64,000 bases of DNA from JBAYOE01 sp050950065 (GTDB taxonomy: Bacteria > Spirochaetota > Spirochaetia > Sphaerochaetales > Sphaerochaetaceae). Position numbers and translations under genes: made by a program. Numbering within the stretch: the stretch's first letter is position 1; each line of letters opens with the position of its first letter. Location of the stretch: assembly GCA_050950065.1 (NCBI GenBank), contig JBMNGX010000005.1, positions 62,001 through 126,000 on the forward strand, read 5' to 3'. This document shows, one piece after another, positions 24,937-33,219 of the stretch. Below the pieces are notes generated by a model. The model was not told where the DNA came from. It worked only from the letters and a program-made list of their open reading frames with translations, and made no database searches.

Positions 24937-26316
24937 ATGCAACCAGTATCACAAAATAAAATGGCTATTAAGCCAATTGGACCATTGGTCGTGTCGATGG
25001 CGTTCCCAATAATGTTATCGATGATGGTCCAAGCTTTATACAATATAGTTGATTCAATTTTCATCGCCCGTGTTAGTGAAGATGCTTTAACAGCTGTCTC
25101 TTTAGCTTTCCCTGTTCAGATTTTAATAATTTCATTGGGGGTGGGAACTTCAATAGGAATGAACTCTCTTCTATCAAGGCGATTAGGTGCTAAAAAGGTG
25201 GAAGAGGCCTCAAAAGTGGCCCTACACGGCCTGTTTTTAGCTTTAGCGAGCTCAATCTTATTCGTTATTATTGGATTTTCTATCTCTAGAGTTTTCTTTA
25301 CTTGGTTTACCGATAGTAAAGATATCATTGAGATGGGATACTCTTATTTAGTCATAGTGTCGACACTCTCTTTAGGGGTCTTTGCCCAAATTAATGCCGA
25401 AAGGATTATGCAAGGAACCGGAAATACCATCACCCCAATGATTACCCAAGTTACAGGTGCTGTAATTAACATCATCTTAGATCCAATTTTAATATTTGGG
25501 TGGTTTGGACTTCCTGCAATGGGTGTTACTGGGGCAGCTATTGCAACAGTCATTGGGCAGTGGAGTGCAATGACTTTAGCTTTAATTTTCATGGTAAGAA
25601 AAACTAAAGAGCTTAATTTCAGCTTAAAAGGGTTTAAAGTTGAAAAGCGGATTATTGTTGATATCTACCGTGTAGGTCTTCCTTCTACTGTTATGCAATC
25701 TATTGGATCAGTTATGACCGTTGGGATGAATACAATCTTAATCTCATTTAGTGCAACTGCGGTTGCAGTATTTGGAATTTACTTTAAACTTCAAAGTTTT
25801 GTTTTTATGCCAGTCTTTGGCCTTGTTAATGCCCTTATTTCAATTGTTGCTTTTAACTACGGAGCTAGAGATAAACAAAGAATTGTTGCTTCCATCCGCT
25901 TTGGAGCTACAATTGCTTTCATTGTGATGTTGGTGGGAACTCTTGTTTTCCAGTTTGGGACAAAGATGTTACTAGGGATGTTTAATGCCTCTGATCATAT
26001 GATAGATATTGGAACAATTGCTTTAAGAATAATTAGTTTTCACTTCCCATTAGCAGCTATTGGAATTACCCTCAGTGCAGCTTTCCAGGCAATAGGAAAA
26101 GGTGTTTATAGCCTCTATATGTCGTTAGTAAGACAGTTGGTAGTTCTTTTACCATCAGCTTATCTACTTTCTCATTTGTGGGGTTTAAATGCTACTTGGT
26201 ACTCATTTCTAATTTCAGAGTTGGTCTCTATAACAATGAGCATCTACTTATTTGCTCACCTCTATAGAACAAAAATTAAGGTTTTAACCCCTTTAACTGC
26301 ATCGCTTGAAAGCTAA
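24937..26316 (+). CDS. MATE family efflux protein
   Basis: 459 residues with about 12 hydrophobic segments. An inner-membrane cation/drug antiporter of the MATE family. Family marks include P-M-x-L-S-M-M-V-Q-A-L-Y-N-I-V-D-S near residues 25-41, the repeat-like G-x-G-T-S-I-G motif near 70, and Q-G-x-G-N-T near 148-153. It has a single upstream TAAATT box 7 nt before the ATG and no Shine-Dalgarno, so the start is less sure than the family; an in-frame ATG exists 24 nt downstream. Substrate unknown. Confidence 0.88.
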   Translation: MQPVSQNKMAIKPIGPLVVSMAFPIMLSMMVQALYNIVDSIFIARVSEDALTAVSLAFPVQILIISLGVGTSIGMNSLLSRRLGAKKVEEASKVALHGLFLALASSILFVIIGFSISRVFFTWFTDSKDIIEMGYSYLVIVSTLSLGVFAQINAERIMQGTGNTITPMITQVTGAVINIILDPILIFGWFGLPAMGVTGAAIATVIGQWSAMTLALIFMVRKTKELNFSLKGFKVEKRIIVDIYRVGLPSTVMQSIGSVMTVGMNTILISFSATAVAVFGIYFKLQSFVFMPVFGLVNALISIVAFNYGARDKQRIVASIRFGATIAFIVMLVGTLVFQFGTKMLLGMFNASDHMIDIGTIALRIISFHFPLAAIGITLSAAFQAIGKGVYSLYMSLVRQLVVLLPSAYLLSHLWGLNATWYSFLISELVSITMSIYLFAHLYRTKIKVLTPLTASLES

Positions 26317-26334
26317 TTAAGTTAAGATGTTCAA

Positions 26335-26363
26335 TTGCTCAAACAGTTAAAGTTTGGTAGGCT
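26335..26363 (+). promoter_or_regulatory. Possible promoter of the nfnAB operon
   Basis: TTGCTC at 26335-26340, 17 nt spacer, TAGGCT at 26358-26363. The -10 box is weak. The leader of about 40 nt ends in AGGAGG at 26400-26405. Confidence 0.4.
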
Positions 26364-26411
26364 GAAATTAGTTCACAAAAGGAAAACTTCTCACCATTTA
26401 GGAGGTTAGTG

Positions 26412-27260
26412 GTGTTCCCCATATTAGACAAAGAAAAACTCTCAGATGAAGTTTTTAGAATGGAGATTAAAGCTCCTAGAATAGCAAAAAATAGGAAACC
26501 TGGACAATTTATAATCTTACAGCAAGGAGGAGACTTTGCTGAAAGATTTCCCTTAACGATAGCCGATGCCTCTTTAGAGCGCCAATCAATTACTATCGTC
26601 TTTCAAGCTGTTGGAGAGGCTACCCACCGCTTAGCTTTATTGGAGGTGGGAGAAGAGATTGAAAATGTTTTAGGTCCATTAGGACACCCCACTACCATAA
26701 AAAAGTTTGGGAAAGTTGTTTGTGTTGGAGGAGGTATTGGGGTAGCCCCATTACACCCAATTGCTCAAGCGATGAAAGAGGCGGGAAACGAAGTTAAAAT
26801 CATCATGGGTGCTCGAACTAAAGAGTTGGTAATCTTAGAAGATCGGATGAGAAAAATTAGTGATGATGTAACTGTTTGTACTGATGATGGCTCTTATGGA
26901 AGAAAAGCTTTAGTGACAGAGCCTTTAAAAGAGTTAAGTGAAAGTTGGAAGCCCGATTTAGTTGTAGCAATAGGACCTCCTGTAATGATGAAGTTTTGTA
27001 CCCTGACAACCAAAGAGTTTAACATCCCAACAGTAGTTTCTCTTAATACAATCATGATTGATGGAACTGGGATGTGTGGAGGATGTAGAGTTACCGTTGG
27101 AGGGGAGACTAAGTTTGCCTGTGTGGATGGACCAGAGTTTGATGGACACTTAGTTGATTGGGACAACTTATTAAATAGACTTGGAACTTACAAAGTGCAA
27201 GAAGATGAGGCACATCACAAATGTCACATTGGTTTAGATATTAAAGAGGGAGAAGCATAA
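26412..27260 (+). CDS. nfnA: NADH-dependent reduced ferredoxin:NADP+ oxidoreductase, subunit A
   Basis: About 282 residues. The flavin/[2Fe-2S] subunit of the electron-bifurcating NfnAB transhydrogenase, also annotated as sulfide dehydrogenase/ferredoxin-NADP reductase alpha. An FAD-binding R-F-P-L-T-I-A-D (about residues 45-52), the NAD-binding G-G-G-I-G-V-A-P-L (about 106-114) and the cluster motif G-T-G-M-C-G-G-C-R with a later C (about 215-235) are present. The initiation codon is GTG; two adjacent GTGs (26409 and 26412) are possible and the second has the better 6-nt spacing from AGGAGG. It overlaps nfnB by 1 nt. Confidence 0.88.
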   Translation: MFPILDKEKLSDEVFRMEIKAPRIAKNRKPGQFIILQQGGDFAERFPLTIADASLERQSITIVFQAVGEATHRLALLEVGEEIENVLGPLGHPTTIKKFGKVVCVGGGIGVAPLHPIAQAMKEAGNEVKIIMGARTKELVILEDRMRKISDDVTVCTDDGSYGRKALVTEPLKELSESWKPDLVVAIGPPVMMKFCTLTTKEFNIPTVVSLNTIMIDGTGMCGGCRVTVGGETKFACVDGPEFDGHLVDWDNLLNRLGTYKVQEDEAHHKCHIGLDIKEGEA

Positions 27261-28756
27261 TGGAGATTTTTGATCTAAAAAAAATTGAAGAAGATGCGCA
27301 AAAACTCCTGTCGTCCTATGAAAATGTAGATCTTAGTTTAAAAGATCGCCTTAAAATTCCAATCCAACCAATGCCTTCTCAAGATCCAAAAGAGCGAATT
27401 AACAACATGGATGAAGTTGCCTTAGGGTATACCGAATCGCAAGTTAAAATAGAATCGCTTAGATGTATCGATTGTAAAAATGCCCCCTGTATCAAAGGGT
27501 GTCCTGTTGGAATTGACATCCCAGGGTTTATTAAAAAAGCAGCTGAAGGGAAGTTTGCTGAATCGGTAGCAATTATAAGAGAGTCTTCTATGCTTCCTGC
27601 TATTTGTGGAAGAGTTTGTCCTCAAGAGTCGCAGTGCCAATTAACTTGTACAGTTGGTAAATCTTTAAAGAGTGTCGATAAAGCGGTCAACATTGGAAGA
27701 ATAGAGCGCTATGTAGCAGATTGGGAGTCAGCAAACAAATCCCGCCAAAGACCTGAAGTAAAAGAGGAAAGTGGTTTTAAAGTTGGAGTTGTTGGTAGTG
27801 GTCCTGCTTCAATTACTGCAGCTGCCGATTTAAGAAGAGAGGGACATGAAGTAGTAATGTTTGAAGCTCTTCACAAAGCTGGAGGTGTATTAGTTTATGG
27901 AATCCCCGAATTTAGATTACCAAAAAGTATCGTCCAAGAGGAACTAGATGCCCTATACGATATGGGTGTTAAAATTGAGATGAACTACCTTGTTGGAAGA
28001 ACTGGTAAAGTAAATGATTTATTGAATAATGAAGGCTTTGATGCCCTGTTTATTGGTAGTGGTGCAGGTTTACCCCGCTTTTTGAACATTGAAGGGGAGA
28101 ATCTAGTTGGAGTATTTAGTGCAAATGAATATCTAACTAGAAGTAACTTAATGCGTGCTTACGATAAAATGAGAGCTGGAACTCCACTGTATACTTCTAA
28201 GCACGTTGCAGTCTTTGGTGGTGGAAACGTTGCTATGGATGCAGCTCGTACAGCAAAGCGCTTAGGTGCACAAAGTGTCACCATTGTTTATAGAAGGACT
28301 GCTAACGAACTTCCTGCTCGTAAAGAGGAGATTGAACATGCCCATGAAGAGGGAATTAAGTTCATGTATCTTTACAGCCCAACTAAAATAGTTGGCGATG
28401 AGAGAGGGAGAGTTAAACAAGTTGAGCTATTAAAGATGGAGCTAGGAGAACCCGATGATTCAGGACGTCGCTCTCCTGTAGTGATACCCAACAGCGAACA
28501 GTTATTTGATTTTGATACAGTGATAGTGGCCATTGGGAATAACTCAAACCCCCTAATTGAAAGAACTACTAAGAATCTTAAAGTTAATAAGTGGGGCAAT
28601 ATCATTGTAGATGATGAGACAGGAGCTACCTCAATTGAGGGAGTTTATGCTGGTGGGGATATTGTCTTAGGCTCTGCCACTGTAATTTTAGCGATGGGAC
28701 AAGGAAGAAAAGCTGCCAAAGCGATGAATCAGTATTTAGCAAGTAAGAGAAAATAG
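27260..28756 (+). CDS. nfnB: NADH-dependent reduced ferredoxin:NADP+ oxidoreductase, subunit B (GltD-like)
   Basis: 498 residues. The large subunit of NfnAB, homologous to the glutamate synthase small subunit. Two N-terminal [4Fe-4S] cysteine groups are visible, C-I-D-C-K-N-A-P-C-x3-C-P (about 71-83) and C-G-R-V-C-P-x4-C-x3-C (about 117-130). Two Rossmann motifs follow, V-V-G-S-G-P-A-S-I (about 178-186) and F-G-G-G-N-V-A-M-D (about 320-328), and the C-terminal G-D-I-V-x-G-S-A-T-V. Together with NfnA it couples NADH, ferredoxin and NADP pools in anaerobes. The PTS IIA-like gene starts directly after its stop. Confidence 0.92.
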   Translation: MEIFDLKKIEEDAQKLLSSYENVDLSLKDRLKIPIQPMPSQDPKERINNMDEVALGYTESQVKIESLRCIDCKNAPCIKGCPVGIDIPGFIKKAAEGKFAESVAIIRESSMLPAICGRVCPQESQCQLTCTVGKSLKSVDKAVNIGRIERYVADWESANKSRQRPEVKEESGFKVGVVGSGPASITAAADLRREGHEVVMFEALHKAGGVLVYGIPEFRLPKSIVQEELDALYDMGVKIEMNYLVGRTGKVNDLLNNEGFDALFIGSGAGLPRFLNIEGENLVGVFSANEYLTRSNLMRAYDKMRAGTPLYTSKHVAVFGGGNVAMDAARTAKRLGAQSVTIVYRRTANELPARKEEIEHAHEEGIKFMYLYSPTKIVGDERGRVKQVELLKMELGEPDDSGRRSPVVIPNSEQLFDFDTVIVAIGNNSNPLIERTTKNLKVNKWGNIIVDDETGATSIEGVYAGGDIVLGSATVILAMGQGRKAAKAMNQYLASKRK

Positions 28757-29263
28757 ATGATTAATGAAACTGATATAGCACCAGTGATTTGCTTAATAGA
28801 TCAAAGTGAAAAGAACCAAGCAATTGAGCAAGTTATAAGCAGGTGTTCAATATTTGATACCCTTAATGATAAAAAGCAATTTGCCGAGAAAGTTATTAAA
28901 AGGGAGTTAAAAGGGACCACTGGAATTGGGCATGGGATTGCTATTGCCCATGGTAAAGTTGAAAGTTTAAATCAGATGGTTATAGGTCTAGGGGCCTCTA
29001 TTAGTGGGGTTGATTATCAATCGGTAGATAGTACTTTGGTTAACTTTTTATTTGTCATTGCTAGCTCATCAAATCGCTCTTACGAATATTTAAAAAGTTT
29101 AGCAATTATTCTAAGAAATCTTAAAATTGAGAGTTTAAAAAAAGAATTATTTGATTTTATAACTAACAAAAAGGATCCATACGAACTTTCAACAAAAGGT
29201 GAGGCTTTTTTAAAGATGATGGTAAGCCAACACTTCAGCCCCTTTTTGGAGCGCTTTATTTAA
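28757..29263 (+). CDS. PTS IIA-2 (PtsN-like) domain protein
   Basis: 168 residues. The sequence G-T-T-G-I-G-H-G-I-A-I-A-H-G-K-V (about residues 55-70) is the EIIA type 2/PtsN active-site region, with the second His as the likely phosphorylated residue; the usual pattern is G-x-G-I-A-I-P-H. Such single-domain proteins in spirochaetes and other bacteria often regulate rather than transport. No other PTS components are nearby. It follows nfnB with no gap and overlaps the convergent folate gene by 4 nt. Confidence 0.75.
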   Translation: MINETDIAPVICLIDQSEKNQAIEQVISRCSIFDTLNDKKQFAEKVIKRELKGTTGIGHGIAIAHGKVESLNQMVIGLGASISGVDYQSVDSTLVNFLFVIASSSNRSYEYLKSLAIILRNLKIESLKKELFDFITNKKDPYELSTKGEAFLKMMVSQHFSPFLERFI

Positions 29264-29835
29264 AAGATTTGTGTTGGGGTAACTACTAAATCAACGCTGA
29301 TATCAAAATTATTTGTGGGAAGAGTCTCAACAATTTGAAAATCGTAAGCGATTCCAATGGTAAAAACAGACTCTTTATACTCTGCAAGAAATCTATCGTA
29401 GTATCCTAAGCCCCTTCCCAATCTATTTCTATTTAAATCAAAAGCAACAGAAGGGACTAAAACAACAACTTTTTTATCTTTATCAAAAACAGTAGGAGTG
29501 TAAAACTCTTTGGTGGGCTCTTTAAGGTCCCACTTCATTTTAACCAACTTATTTTCAAACTCCCCATCGATGGTGAAAAAAGTTAAAGAGAGATCTGAGT
29601 TGCTATGAGGCAAGCTTAACTCTTTACCTCTTTTTAAAAGGGGGTAAAAGATAGATTTGATATCAACTTCCCCTTTAAAAGGGTAATAGGCTAAAACTGT
29701 ATCACTTCTAGTAATTGGTTCTGAACTCAAAAGCTTTGTGCAAATTTGTTTTGAATCTTTAATTCTTTGATCTAAAGAGTGCTCATTTAATTTTGTAGTT
29801 ATAAAGGCCCTTAGAACCTCTTTTTCTGCTTCCAT
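29260..29835 (-). CDS. 5-formyltetrahydrofolate cyclo-ligase
   Basis: 191 residues, usual family size. It converts 5-formyl-THF to 5,10-methenyl-THF with ATP. The N-terminal helix with conserved basic residues, Y-Y-P-F-K-G-E-V-D (about 50-58), and the phosphate-binding R-L-G-R-G-L-G-Y-Y-D-R-F (about 138-149) are diagnostic. It begins inside the 3' end of the ecfT unit with its own leaderless promoter and converges on the PTS IIA-like gene. Confidence 0.9.
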   Translation of the reverse strand: MEAEKEVLRAFITTKLNEHSLDQRIKDSKQICTKLLSSEPITRSDTVLAYYPFKGEVDIKSIFYPLLKRGKELSLPHSNSDLSLTFFTIDGEFENKLVKMKWDLKEPTKEFYTPTVFDKDKKVVVLVPSVAFDLNRNRLGRGLGYYDRFLAEYKESVFTIGIAYDFQIVETLPTNNFDISVDLVVTPTQIF

Positions 29836-29841
29836 TTTAAT

Positions 29842-29869
29842 ATTATACCAAATAAATTAGGTGTACCAA
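29842..29869 (-). promoter_or_regulatory. Leaderless-type promoter of the folate cyclo-ligase gene
   Basis: On the minus strand, TTGGTA (29869-29864), 16-nt spacer, perfect TATAAT (29847-29842), then only 6 nt before the ATG at 29835. It overlaps the end of the ecfT coding region. Confidence 0.65.
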
Positions 29870-30570
29870 AAGAGAATAAGAAAAAAGACAACAGTAATTA
29901 AGATAGAAATTAAATCTCTAATTTTAAAAGAGGGAGCTTTAGGGAAAACATCAAAAGAGAAGTTGCGGGCAATAAGGGCATGTTCAATCATCTCCCCTTT
30001 CTCTAAAAGAAGTGAAAAGAGGGTAGTTGAAAATTCAACAATCGATTTAATTGGTCTTTTTAAGATGTTTTCACCTCGAGCTTTGCGAGCTTCTGAGACT
30101 TGGAAACTTAAATCAAATATTAAAGGGATAGTTGATAAAGTTAGCTCTAAAGTGAATGCTATTTTGTAAGCTCGGTTGCCAATAATTGGTTTTAATAGTG
30201 ATGCTATAGAGGGTGAAAGTAAATCAAAAGATGTTGTTGAAGTAAAGATTATTCCCATCAACACAATCGTAATAAATCTTAAAGCAACTAAAATAGCCTC
30301 TAAGTAAGTCCCACTAACTAAGTATCTAAAAAGAGTAATTATTGAGACCATTATCATAAAGAATCTTAATTCTCTTTTAAAACTCTTTAGTGGAAGCTTT
30401 ATAGTAATTAAAAAGGCAATTAAAACAAAAAAGATAATAGATAAACGTAGCAATGATGATCCAGGAAGTAAAGTGGAGAGTATAAGTAAAGCTAATACCT
30501 TTGTTAGAGGGTGTAGTTTGTTTAATAAAGTAGAATTGTGATGGTAATGAAAAAGTGTTATTTCAACCAT
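29857..30570 (-). CDS. ecfT: ECF transporter transmembrane protein EcfT (CbiQ/BioN family)
   Basis: 237 residues, about five hydrophobic segments. The energy-coupling membrane subunit connecting the ATPases to the substrate-binding protein BioY. The family A-R-G and A-R-N segments, in E-A-R-K-A-R-G-E-N (about 160-168) and I-E-H-A-L-I-A-R-N-F (about 200-209), are the coupling helices that dock into the ATPases. It overlaps ecfA by 13 nt and is the last gene of the biotin import operon. Confidence 0.88.
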   Translation of the reverse strand: MVEITLFHYHHNSTLLNKLHPLTKVLALLILSTLLPGSSLLRLSIIFFVLIAFLITIKLPLKSFKRELRFFMIMVSIITLFRYLVSGTYLEAILVALRFITIVLMGIIFTSTTSFDLLSPSIASLLKPIIGNRAYKIAFTLELTLSTIPLIFDLSFQVSEARKARGENILKRPIKSIVEFSTTLFSLLLEKGEMIEHALIARNFSFDVFPKAPSFKIRDLISILITVVFFLILFWYT

Positions 30571-31322
30571 GTTAGCTCACTAATATCTAAAGGAGTATTA
30601 CCCACAATGGGCCTTCTTATGCCAAAGTCTTCTAACAAGGGTAAAGAGGAAACAACATCTCCTTTATAGCCCACCTTGCCTTTATCTAAAATGATTATTG
30701 AATCACAATGGTAAAGCACTTTTTCAATTTCATGAGTCGCTATTAAGGTAGTAATTCCCTCCTCTTTTAATTTTAAAAGACCCTTAAGAACTTGAACCAC
30801 TCCACTAAAGTCTAAGTTGGCAAAAGGTTCATCCAACATAACGATTTTAGGTTTCATAACCAAAACACCCCCAATGGCAACTTTTCTTTTTTCACCACCA
30901 GATAGAGCTCTGGGTCTTTTATCTAAAAGATCTTCAATGTTCAGTAGTGATGTTACATAATCAACTCTTCTTTGTTGCTCATCTGCTTCTAGTTGAAGAT
31001 TTTGTAAACCAAAAAGAAGATCTTGTTTTACAGTTTGTCCAACTATTTGGGTATCGGCATCTTGAAAGACCAAGCCAATTTCTAAATTTCTTTTTTTGCT
31101 TTTTTGAGTTAAATCTTTTTGATCAACAAAAATTGATCCTGAGTCAATCTTTAATAGCCCCTTTATTGACCGCATCAATAACGATTTGCCTGCTCCATTA
31201 GCTCCTGTTAAACAAGTTAACGAACCTTTAGTTATCTCAAAAGATACATTGTCTAAAATGAGTTTATCTTTGTTGATTGAGAGAACTAAATCTTTAACAG
31301 AGCAGGCAACTTGATTACTCAT
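30558..31322 (-). CDS. ecfA: ECF transporter ATP-binding protein (EcfA/BioM)
   Basis: 254 residues. The ATPase of the ECF importer. Walker A G-A-N-G-A-G-K-S (about residues 39-46), Q-loop, signature L-S-G-G-E-K-R-K (about 139-146), Walker B I-V-M-L-D-E-P-F-A-N-L-D and the H-loop (A-T-H-E) are intact. Only one ATPase gene is present, so this is BioM-like with a homodimer rather than an EcfA1A2 pair. It overlaps bioY by 8 nt and ecfT by 13 nt. Confidence 0.92.
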   Translation of the reverse strand: MSNQVACSVKDLVLSINKDKLILDNVSFEITKGSLTCLTGANGAGKSLLMRSIKGLLKIDSGSIFVDQKDLTQKSKKRNLEIGLVFQDADTQIVGQTVKQDLLFGLQNLQLEADEQQRRVDYVTSLLNIEDLLDKRPRALSGGEKRKVAIGGVLVMKPKIVMLDEPFANLDFSGVVQVLKGLLKLKEEGITTLIATHEIEKVLYHCDSIIILDKGKVGYKGDVVSSLPLLEDFGIRRPIVGNTPLDISELTWLK

Positions 31323-31890
31323 CGATAGTTTCCTTATTCAAAAAGGAGCGAACTTTTAAAGCAAAGATGTTTGTTAAAATGACAGCACTAACTAACTTAA
31401 TCAAATCACCAACAATAAAGGGGATTAGCCCAATTGCAATAGCTTGTTTCCAACTTACCTGTAAAATTAGTTTTAAATAGGGAATCCCAATTAAAAAGAA
31501 GATCAATGTTCCTACAACAGCAGCAAAGATAATTGTAGCAACTTCCCCTTTAGATAAACTTGGTCGATTTAAATCTTTTATTTTTCGATCCACTATTGAA
31601 CCAACAACAGGAGCTGCCACCAACCAACTGATTAAAAAGCCCCCAGTGGGGGTAGCAAAGTGGGCAAAGCCTCCAGTTCCTCCAGAAAAGACAGGCAACC
31701 CAATAGCGCCTAAAACTATATAGGTGGCAACTGCACTTAATCCCACAGCTTTACCCCCTAATAGTCCTGCTAGTAAGACAAACATCGATTGTAGTGTTAT
31801 AGGGACAACTCCTACAGGGATGGCGATGTAAGATCCGGCCACTATTAAAGCAGCAAACAAAGATGTCACAATAATTTTCCTTAAGTCCAT
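31315..31890 (-). CDS. bioY: Biotin transporter substrate-binding protein BioY
   Basis: 191 residues from the ATG at 31890, which is preceded by GGAGGAG; longer in-frame starts lie inside the promoter. Six hydrophobic segments with the BioY signatures V-P-I-T-L-Q-S-M-F-V-L-L-A-G, G-A-I-G-L-P-V-F-x-G-G-x-G-G, and P-T-G-G-F-L-I-S (about residues 32-90). It binds biotin at the membrane for the EcfAT module encoded downstream. Transcription diverges from birA over a shared BirA operator. Confidence 0.95.
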   Translation of the reverse strand: MDLRKIIVTSLFAALIVAGSYIAIPVGVVPITLQSMFVLLAGLLGGKAVGLSAVATYIVLGAIGLPVFSGGTGGFAHFATPTGGFLISWLVAAPVVGSIVDRKIKDLNRPSLSKGEVATIIFAAVVGTLIFFLIGIPYLKLILQVSWKQAIAIGLIPFIVGDLIKLVSAVILTNIFALKVRSFLNKETIDE

Positions 31891-31912
31891 GCAAACTCCT
31901 CCATTAAAAAAA

Positions 31913-31941
31913 GCTATACCACAAAGATTTTTCATTGTAAA
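31913..31941 (-). promoter_or_regulatory. bioY operon promoter
   Basis: On the minus strand, TTTACA (31941-31936), 17-nt spacer, TATAGC (31918-31913), followed by a short leader with GGAGGAG. The -35 box lies in one half-site of the BirA operator. Confidence 0.7.
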
Positions 31942-31967
31942 CATTAAAACCAAAATAAGTTTACAAT
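31934..31967. promoter_or_regulatory. BirA (biotin repressor) operator
   Basis: ATTGTAAAC at 31934-31942 and GTTTACAAT at 31959-31967 form perfect 9-bp arms separated by 16 nt. This is the published BirA box pattern (TTGTAAAC-N14-16-GTTTACAA) between the biotin importer and the divergent birA gene. Each half-site contains the -35 box of one of the two promoters, so one bound repressor should shut both. Confidence 0.93.
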
Positions 31968-31988
31968 ACTGCTCTTTTGGGGTACACT
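31960..31988 (+). promoter_or_regulatory. birA promoter, leaderless type
   Basis: TTTACA at 31960-31965, 17-nt spacer, TACACT at 31983-31988, and the ATG at 31999 only 10 nt later with no Shine-Dalgarno. The expected start site is about 4 nt before the ATG. Confidence 0.65.
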
Positions 31989-31998
31989 CTGGCCAATT

Positions 31999-33012
31999 AT
32001 GAGTAATAAAACAAAGAAGACATCTCTTTTAGTGTTGGAACTTCTTGAACAAAATAGAGGTTCATTTATCTCAGGTGAACAAATAGGGCAATCTTTAAAT
32101 ATAAGCCGTGCTGCAGTATGGAAAGCCATAAAAACTCTTCAAGGTTTAAATCATCAAATAGAGTCCTCAACTAAGATTGGTTATTGTTTAAAAAGCAGTA
32201 GTGATGTTCTTTCAGTTGATATGATAACAAAACTACTCAATGAAAAAGGTGATTACAATAGACCTATTTACTATTACGATGAGATTGATTCAACTAACCG
32301 CCAAGCAAAGCGACTCGCTTTGGAAGGGGCTGTTAGTGGAACAATAGTTATTAGTGAAACTCAAAGTGAAGGAAGAGGGCGTAACGGCAAAAGCTTTTAT
32401 TCCCCTAAAGGATCTGGTCTTTATTTAAGCCTTTTGCTAAAACCAAAGGTTGATAGTTCTATCGCTTTAAGAGTAACTAGTGCTGCTGCAGTAGCAACTC
32501 ACAGGGCAATTAGAGAGTGTACTAACAAAATAACTAAAATAAAGTGGGTTAACGATCTTTATTTAGATAACCTAAAAGTGTGTGGAATTTTAACTGAAGG
32601 GATTAGTGGCTTTGAATCTAGACAAATAGAGTCAATCGTTGTTGGAGTGGGGATAAACTTTAAGGAACCAGAAAAAGGATACCCCGATAACATAAACTCA
32701 ATTGCTGGATCTTTGTTTAAAAAGGATCATAAAGTTGAACTTACTCGCAATGAACTTGCTGCCTCTTTAATCTTAAATCTAAAAAAAATAACAGATAACT
32801 TAGAAGACAATTCTTATTTAAAAGAGTATCGAGAGAACTCTTTAGTAATTGGTAAAAATGTTAAGGTGATAGCTCCAAATGAGTCTTATACTGCCTTTAT
32901 AAAGCAAATAGATGATAATGGAGCCCTCATTATTGAACTAGAAGATGGTAGTGAAAAGTTGCTTCAATCGGGTGAGATATCGCTTAGACCTCAAGACAAT
33001 TCTTCATGGTAG
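31999..33012 (+). CDS. birA: Bifunctional biotin--[acetyl-CoA-carboxylase] ligase / biotin operon repressor
   Basis: 337 residues. It attaches biotin to carboxylase/decarboxylase carrier proteins and represses biotin genes. An N-terminal winged helix (about residues 10-60, with S-G-E-Q-I-G-Q-S-L-N-I-S-R-A-A-V-W-K), the biotinyl-adenylate site G-R-G-R-N-G-K-S-F (about 117-125) and K-W-V-N-D-L (about 183-188) followed by K-V-C-G-I-L-x-E are present. The DNA-binding domain fits with the operator upstream. It probably serves the biotin-dependent carboxylase/decarboxylase encoded in part at 15.4 kb. Confidence 0.95.
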   Translation: MSNKTKKTSLLVLELLEQNRGSFISGEQIGQSLNISRAAVWKAIKTLQGLNHQIESSTKIGYCLKSSSDVLSVDMITKLLNEKGDYNRPIYYYDEIDSTNRQAKRLALEGAVSGTIVISETQSEGRGRNGKSFYSPKGSGLYLSLLLKPKVDSSIALRVTSAAAVATHRAIRECTNKITKIKWVNDLYLDNLKVCGILTEGISGFESRQIESIVVGVGINFKEPEKGYPDNINSIAGSLFKKDHKVELTRNELAASLILNLKKITDNLEDNSYLKEYRENSLVIGKNVKVIAPNESYTAFIKQIDDNGALIIELEDGSEKLLQSGEISLRPQDNSSW

Positions 33013-33015
33013 GGG

Positions 33016-33044
33016 TTGACAATAACAACCGTTCAAAGTATAAA
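33016..33044 (+). promoter_or_regulatory. Promoter of tRNA-Phe
   Basis: TTGACA at 33016-33021, 17-nt spacer, TATAAA at 33039-33044. The -10 box is 12 nt before the tRNA 5' end. Confidence 0.85.
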
Positions 33045-33056
33045 CAGATTTGGTAA

Positions 33057-33129
33057 GCTACCTTAGCTCAGTTGGTAGAGCAAAGGACTGAAAATCCTTG
33101 TGTCCTCGGTTCAATTCCGAGAGGTAGCA
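33057..33129 (+). tRNA. tRNA-Phe (GAA)
   Basis: A 73-nt cloverleaf without encoded CCA. Acceptor GCTACCT pairs with AGGTAGC, the anticodon GAA lies in the loop CTGAAAA, and the T-arm is CTCGG-TTCAATT-CCGAG. Confidence 0.96.
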
Positions 33130-33132
33130 AAA

Positions 33133-33168
33133 AATAAACATCTGCTAATTTTCTAGTGGGTGTTTTTT
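33133..33168 (+). terminator. Terminator of tRNA-Phe
   Basis: AAACATC pairs with GGTGTTT across a loop of about 16 nt (one G-U pair), and a run of seven T follows. Confidence 0.65.
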
Positions 33169-33182
33169 TATATCTATCTAAC

Positions 33183-33211
33183 TTGACAGACTTTACTTGC
33201 TTGCATAATAT
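33183..33211 (+). promoter_or_regulatory. alaS promoter, leaderless type
   Basis: A consensus TTGACA at 33183-33188, 17-nt spacer, TAATAT at 33206-33211, and the ATG at 33220 after only 8 nt. The A of the start codon is itself a suitable transcription start. Confidence 0.75.
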
Positions 33212-33219
33212 TTGACGCT

